Shown here piece after piece: positions 60,413-64,000 of a DNA stretch of 64,000 nt. This DNA is from Caulobacter flavus (lineage in GTDB: Bacteria > Pseudomonadota > Alphaproteobacteria > Caulobacterales > Caulobacteraceae), in assembly GCF_003722335.1 (NCBI RefSeq), contig NZ_CP026100.1, positions 372,001 to 436,000 of the forward strand. The letters are read 5' to 3'. Below the pieces are notes generated by a model, which worked only from the letters and a program-made list of their open reading frames with translations, was not told the DNA's origin and searched no databases. Position numbers and translations under genes: made by a program. Numbering within the stretch: the stretch's first letter is position 1; each line of letters starts with the position of its first letter.

Positions 60413-60949
60413 ATGATGAAGAACGGTGGTCGGTCGGCGTCGCGCTGGACGTCGGTCCTCTTTTCGGCGCTCTTCCTGGCGGCGGGCATGCACGGCGCGG
60501 CGGTCCAGGCGCAGAGCCGACCCGCCCGGCCGCCGGTCGCGGCGCCGCGCCCCGATCCGCAGAGCGCCCCGTCGACCGAACGCGAGTGGTTCATGTCCTT
60601 CGCCGACACGACCCTCGATCTCTGGTCGGCGGAGCTGCCGGCGAACGCCAAGGGCGTCTCGCGCCTGTTCGTCGGCCTGGTGACGGCCGGCTGCCAGGGG
60701 CCCGGGGGCGCCAACTGGTACAGCGGTTCGTACAAGGTCGTGTTCGACGAGTTCGCGGGATCGCCGCGCCTCCAGGCGTCGCCCGGGTCGCCGACCCTGC
60801 AGCTGGCCACGGTGCGCGGACGGGTTTCCCTGTCCTACGTCCGGCCGACCGGAGCGTCGATCAGCTGCATCGTGCGCGCGTCGAAGCCCTATGGCGTGGA
60901 CAACGCCAACGCCGGCGTCGAGCTCACTGACTTCCGCTATGGCAAGTGA
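60413..60949 (+). CDS. secreted hypothetical protein
   Basis: A 178-aa protein with a signal peptide (MMKNGGRSASRWTSVLFSAL, cleavage at VQA) and a Pro-rich linker. A small beta-rich domain follows (TTLDLWSAELPANAKGVSRL, ATVRGRVSLSYVRP, CIVRASKPYGV) with two Cys that could form a disulfide. No family is recognised. It follows the CsgG-like gene by 29 bp. Confidence 0.6.
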   Translation: MMKNGGRSASRWTSVLFSALFLAAGMHGAAVQAQSRPARPPVAAPRPDPQSAPSTEREWFMSFADTTLDLWSAELPANAKGVSRLFVGLVTAGCQGPGGANWYSGSYKVVFDEFAGSPRLQASPGSPTLQLATVRGRVSLSYVRPTGASISCIVRASKPYGVDNANAGVELTDFRYGK

Positions 60950-61003
60950 GCCGGCCTGAAGCCTAGAGCCTCTTAGCCTCTTAGCCTCGCATGGCGTCAT
61001 GCG

Positions 61004-61047
61004 TAGAGCGCGTCAGTCGGCGAAACACTTTCGCCCGACGCGCTCTA
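61004..61047. terminator. hairpin between convergent genes
   Basis: TAGAGCGCGTC (61004-61014) pairs perfectly with GACGCGCTCTA (61037-61047). An inner GGCGAAA/TTTCGCC extends the stem. It lies between the 60949 stop and the M23 gene stop. It fits a bidirectional terminator. Confidence 0.6.
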
Positions 61048-62490
61048 GAGCTGGGTCGTCCGGATCTTGTCGATGCGTCGGCGCTCGGCCAGGAAACGCT
61101 GCAGGTCGTCGCCCGTCAGCTTGTGGCCGACGCCGGAACCGGCGTCGACATAGCTCAGCGGATCGACCTGCTCTCCGTCGACGATCACCTCGTAGTGCAG
61201 GTGGGGTCCCGTCGAGATCCCGGAATTGCCCGACCAGGCGATCTGCTGGCCCTGCCTGACCGGGTCGCCGGGCCTCAGTCCCTCCACGAAACGGTCCAGG
61301 TGCGCGTAGGCGGTCGACAGGGACGGGCCGTGGCGCACCCGCAGGTAGTTGCCGTGGCCGCCGTGCGGACCCGCGAACTCGACCTGACCGTCCGCCGCTG
61401 CGAACACCGGCGTGTTCTTCGGCGCCCCGAAGTCGATCCCCTTGTGGGAGCGGAAGAAGCCCAGGACGGGGTGCAGGCGCAGGCCGAACACGGAGGTGAT
61501 GTGGCCGCCCTCGATGGGCGTCCGCATCAGGCTGCGGCGGGCCGGGCCGCCGTTGGCGTCGAACCAGCGCGGCTCTCCGTCCGAAGCCTGGCCCCAGCTG
61601 TAGAGCTCGGCGCTCTTGGCGCGATCCGACCTGACGCCGTCGGCTTCGGACACGCGGGCAAAAGCCCGGGGCACGTGATGGAAGCCGGCATAGAGCAGCC
61701 GGGGCTCGCCGACGACGACGCCGGAGGAATCCCGGCGCTCCTCGATCACCGCTTCGAACAGATCGCTCGGCGCCACCTCGCGCGCGAAGTCCAGATCATA
61801 GGACAGGGCCTTGGTGAACACCGGCACCAGGATGTCGTTCAAGCCCCGGGCCACCGCCGAACTGAAGAAGTCACGCTCGTCCATCTGGCCACGCACCACG
61901 CGGGCGGCCCACCCTCGCGGCGCATCGACCCTGGTCAATCTGAAGCCGTCCTGGACGCGACGAACATGCGCCGTCGCTCCATCGACCGCGGTCGCGTCCA
62001 GTCCGGACAGCTGGCGCAACGCCCCCGCGCCGCTGAAGCTGACCACGATCGAGGAGGGTCGCCCAAGGGCCTGTTCCACCAGGCCCGCGGCCTCGGCGGC
62101 CTCGGCGGAAGAGGCGCCCAGTCGCTCGATCGCCATGGCCAGGTCCTCGGAGTCGCGCAGGCTCACCGTCCTTCGCTCTTCCGGCGGCGCCGTTCGCGTG
62201 GACGTGGGCGCGGGCGTGGGAGCCGACGGCCTGGGCCGACGCAGGATCACCAGGCCGGCGCCGCCCGCCAACGCCAACCCTCCCAGGGCGATCAGCCCCC
62301 TGCGCCCTACCCGCCCGATCCGCGAAGGCCGCGCGGACGGCGTTCGAGCCGCTTCCTCCCTTGAAACCCAGGTGGTCGGGTCGAAGCTGGCCGAGCCCGC
62401 GTCGCCGCCGGCCTCGACGGTTTCCGAGCCGAGGACCCAGCGCCTGGGGTCGTATGACGCTGGCGTTTTCGAACGGTCACGCTCATTCAT
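61045..62490 (-). CDS. membrane-anchored M23 family peptidase
   Basis: A 481-aa protein: cytoplasmic N-terminus of about 65 residues, one membrane helix (GLIALGGLALAGGAGLVILR), a periplasmic linker domain, and a C-terminal LytM/M23 domain with zinc-site motifs SHKGIDFGAPKNTP and GPHLHYEVIVDGEQVDP. It is predicted to cleave peptidoglycan cross-links or to act as a regulator. Divergent from tssK with 101 bp between, it may open the wall for T6SS assembly or be unrelated. Confidence 0.88.
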   Translation of the reverse strand: MNERDRSKTPASYDPRRWVLGSETVEAGGDAGSASFDPTTWVSREEAARTPSARPSRIGRVGRRGLIALGGLALAGGAGLVILRRPRPSAPTPAPTSTRTAPPEERRTVSLRDSEDLAMAIERLGASSAEAAEAAGLVEQALGRPSSIVVSFSGAGALRQLSGLDATAVDGATAHVRRVQDGFRLTRVDAPRGWAARVVRGQMDERDFFSSAVARGLNDILVPVFTKALSYDLDFAREVAPSDLFEAVIEERRDSSGVVVGEPRLLYAGFHHVPRAFARVSEADGVRSDRAKSAELYSWGQASDGEPRWFDANGGPARRSLMRTPIEGGHITSVFGLRLHPVLGFFRSHKGIDFGAPKNTPVFAAADGQVEFAGPHGGHGNYLRVRHGPSLSTAYAHLDRFVEGLRPGDPVRQGQQIAWSGNSGISTGPHLHYEVIVDGEQVDPLSYVDAGSGVGHKLTGDDLQRFLAERRRIDKIRTTQL

Positions 62491-62591
62491 GCGACGGCCC
62501 TACCACAATCGAAGATAGCACTCACCTCGTAGCTCGCCTGTCATTCGAACATGGTCTATAGAGCTAAGCTTCAGGTCTTGAGGGGGGCGTG

Positions 62592-63926
62592 ATGGTGAGC
62601 GACGGGCGCGTGGCTTGGCGGGAGGGCCTGTTCCTGCGCCCGCAACATTTCCAGCAGCAAGATCGCCACCATGACGGCCTCCTTCACGCCCGCACCGAAG
62701 CCCTCCGCCCCTATCCTTGGGGCGTCACCCGACTGAAGATCGACCGCGAGCTCGCGAGCCAGGGGCTGTTCGGGCTGACCAGCTGCGCCGGCGTGCTGGA
62801 GGACGGCACGCCCTTCGCCTTCGACGACGGCGACACGAGGCCGGCGGCGATCGTCATCCCCCCGGACACGCGCGATCGCGTGATCTACCTGACCCTGCCG
62901 CGCCGATCGGCCGGAGAGCGCCTCGCCCGCGCCGATCTGGCGCCGAACGACGCCCGCTATCTCGTCTATGACCGCCAGGTCTCGGACACCTACGCCTCGG
63001 ATCCGAGGGCCGAGGACCTGGAGCTGTCCCGCCTGAACCTGTGTCTGGGCGTCAGCGACGAGCAACTGACCGGCCGCACGCTTCTGGGCGTCGCGCGGGT
63101 GCGCGAGGTGCTGAACGGCGCTATCGATTTCGACGACGCCTACATTCCGCCCTGCCTGGACATCCAGCCCACCCGACTGGCGGGCTATGCCGAGCACCTG
63201 CTCGCGCGCGCCAATCAGCAGATCGCCAGCCTGGCGACCATGGCCGTCGCGAACATCGACGCCGGCCGCGACGCCCTGGTCGATTTCCTGACCCTGCAGG
63301 CCCTCAATCGATGGGGCCAGGTGCTCACCCATCTCAGCGCGACGCGCTCCATCCATCCAGAGCGCCTCTACGAGACATTCGTCGCCATGCTCGGCGATCT
63401 TTCCGGCCTGCGCGAGAACGCCCGGCGTGTGGAAACCCCGCCCCCGCCCTACGATCACAAGCATCTGGCCGAGACGTTCGAGCCGATCCACACGCGGCTC
63501 GACATCCTGATCTCGGCGATCAGCAACCCTTCGGTGGGTGAGCTGCCTCTACGACTCATCGAGCCCAGCTACTACGGCGCGCACGTCAAGGACCCGACGA
63601 TGCTGCGCAACAACGCCTTCTATCTGGCCGTCACCGCCGATCACCCGCTGGACGAGATCCGGCATCACGCGCCGATGGAGCTGAAGATCGGCGCGGCGGC
63701 CCAGATCAGGGAGATGGTCCACAGATCACTGCACGGCATTCGCCTCAGCCCGGCTTCCCCGCCGCCGCAGATCCGACCTTTGAGCGGCTACGCCTATTTC
63801 GAACTCGATCGCACCGGGGCGGAGTGGGCCGACCTCGTCAAGAGCCCGACCTTCGGCCTGCACGTGGCCGGCCAGTGGCCGGGCCTGAAGCTGCAGCTCT
63901 GGTGGGTCAAGAAGGACGCTCAATGA
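62592..63926 (+). CDS. tssK: type VI secretion baseplate protein TssK
   Basis: A 444-aa protein with the TssK opening RVAWREGLFLRPQHFQQQDR and the typical later segments YDHKHLAETFEPIHTRLDIL and PLRLIEPSYYGAHVKDPTML. TssK trimers link the baseplate to the TssJLM membrane complex. ATG 62592 is preferred over GTG 62589. Its stop overlaps the next gene by ATGA, as in T6SS operons. Confidence 0.93.
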   Translation: MVSDGRVAWREGLFLRPQHFQQQDRHHDGLLHARTEALRPYPWGVTRLKIDRELASQGLFGLTSCAGVLEDGTPFAFDDGDTRPAAIVIPPDTRDRVIYLTLPRRSAGERLARADLAPNDARYLVYDRQVSDTYASDPRAEDLELSRLNLCLGVSDEQLTGRTLLGVARVREVLNGAIDFDDAYIPPCLDIQPTRLAGYAEHLLARANQQIASLATMAVANIDAGRDALVDFLTLQALNRWGQVLTHLSATRSIHPERLYETFVAMLGDLSGLRENARRVETPPPPYDHKHLAETFEPIHTRLDILISAISNPSVGELPLRLIEPSYYGAHVKDPTMLRNNAFYLAVTADHPLDEIRHHAPMELKIGAAAQIREMVHRSLHGIRLSPASPPPQIRPLSGYAYFELDRTGAEWADLVKSPTFGLHVAGQWPGLKLQLWWVKKDAQ

Positions 63927-64000
63927 GCCGGGGGGACGAAGAAAGCCGCCGCCCGCGAAGATCCTCGCCGCTGAAGAGGGCGCGGGAGACGCAGATCGGC
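63923..64000 (+). CDS. start of next T6SS gene, partial (tssL-type expected)
   Basis: ATG 63923 overlaps the tssK stop. Only 26 codons are visible: a basic, Arg-rich start (MSRGDEESRRPRR). In T6SS operons tssL (DotU/IcmH) usually follows tssK, but the visible part has no diagnostic motif. Confidence 0.4.
   Translation, partial: MSRGDEESRRPRRSSPLKRARETQIG

Overview
The window looks like a chromosome segment of a GC-rich alphaproteobacterium, most likely Caulobacter or a close relative. The basis is very high third-position GC, Ti-type conjugation genes, and gene families typical of Caulobacterales. About 27 kb of core-like chromosome surrounds one large island of about 36 kb (3468-39536) and a smaller mobile segment beside a tRNA-Arg (about 54.4-59.2 kb). 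No rRNA, CRISPR array or replication origin was seen.

Left flank (1-3.4 kb): a secreted protein running off the edge, a CinA-type protein, an XRE repressor, a LuxR-type HTH reading frame with a second well-coded frame nested in it, and two small proteins of unknown function.

The island is delimited by the two halves of one tRNA-Leu(UAA) gene: the 3' half at 3423-3480 and the 5' half at 39523-39564. They are separated by 36 kb and share a 14-bp direct repeat that is the anticodon arm. Neither end rebuilds a tRNA. A second, complete tRNA-Leu(UAA) lies inside the island (16081-16384). Its anticodon is split by a 217-nt group I intron, exactly where the integration core would lie. Left arm (3.5-16.4 kb): mobilization genes (relaxase TraA, TraC/TraD-like proteins, coupling protein TraG, a candidate oriT, DUF6118 protein), antirestriction ArdA, a frameshifted UvrD-like helicase and a zinc-finger nuclease-like protein. 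There is no mating-pore operon, so this is a mobilizable rather than self-transmissible element. Right arm (16.4-39.5 kb): an integrase, then a tightly coupled operon: C5-cytosine methyltransferase, P-loop ATPase, a 500-aa unknown, a 1812-aa HerA/FtsK-type ATPase with a PD-(D/E)XK-like segment, Vsr-type endonuclease, then a HEPN-like protein. This resembles a DptFGH-style restriction module tied to cytosine methylation and is my main candidate for an undescribed defence system. A 7.45-kb transposon (29566-37019: resolvase, DDE transposase, AAA ATPase, chromate-resistance cargo with a decayed sod) inserted into the 3' end of a convergent nucleotidyltransferase-HEPN gene. A second integrase starts directly at the right tRNA half.

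Right flank (39.7-64 kb): a SAM methyltransferase, SDR plus HisD-like dehydrogenases, AraC regulator, zinc alcohol dehydrogenase, gamma-glutamyltransferase, thioesterase, CHCC zinc finger, an ABC ATPase, and a purine cluster (secreted nucleosidase-like protein, NUP, NCS2 permease). Two tRNA-Arg genes follow, with a large serine recombinase abutting them. Then come a truncated GHKL protein, an ImmA/IrrE-type peptidase pair, and the start of a type VI secretion locus (CsgG/SH3-like lipoprotein-type protein, M23 peptidase, TssK, probable next gene).
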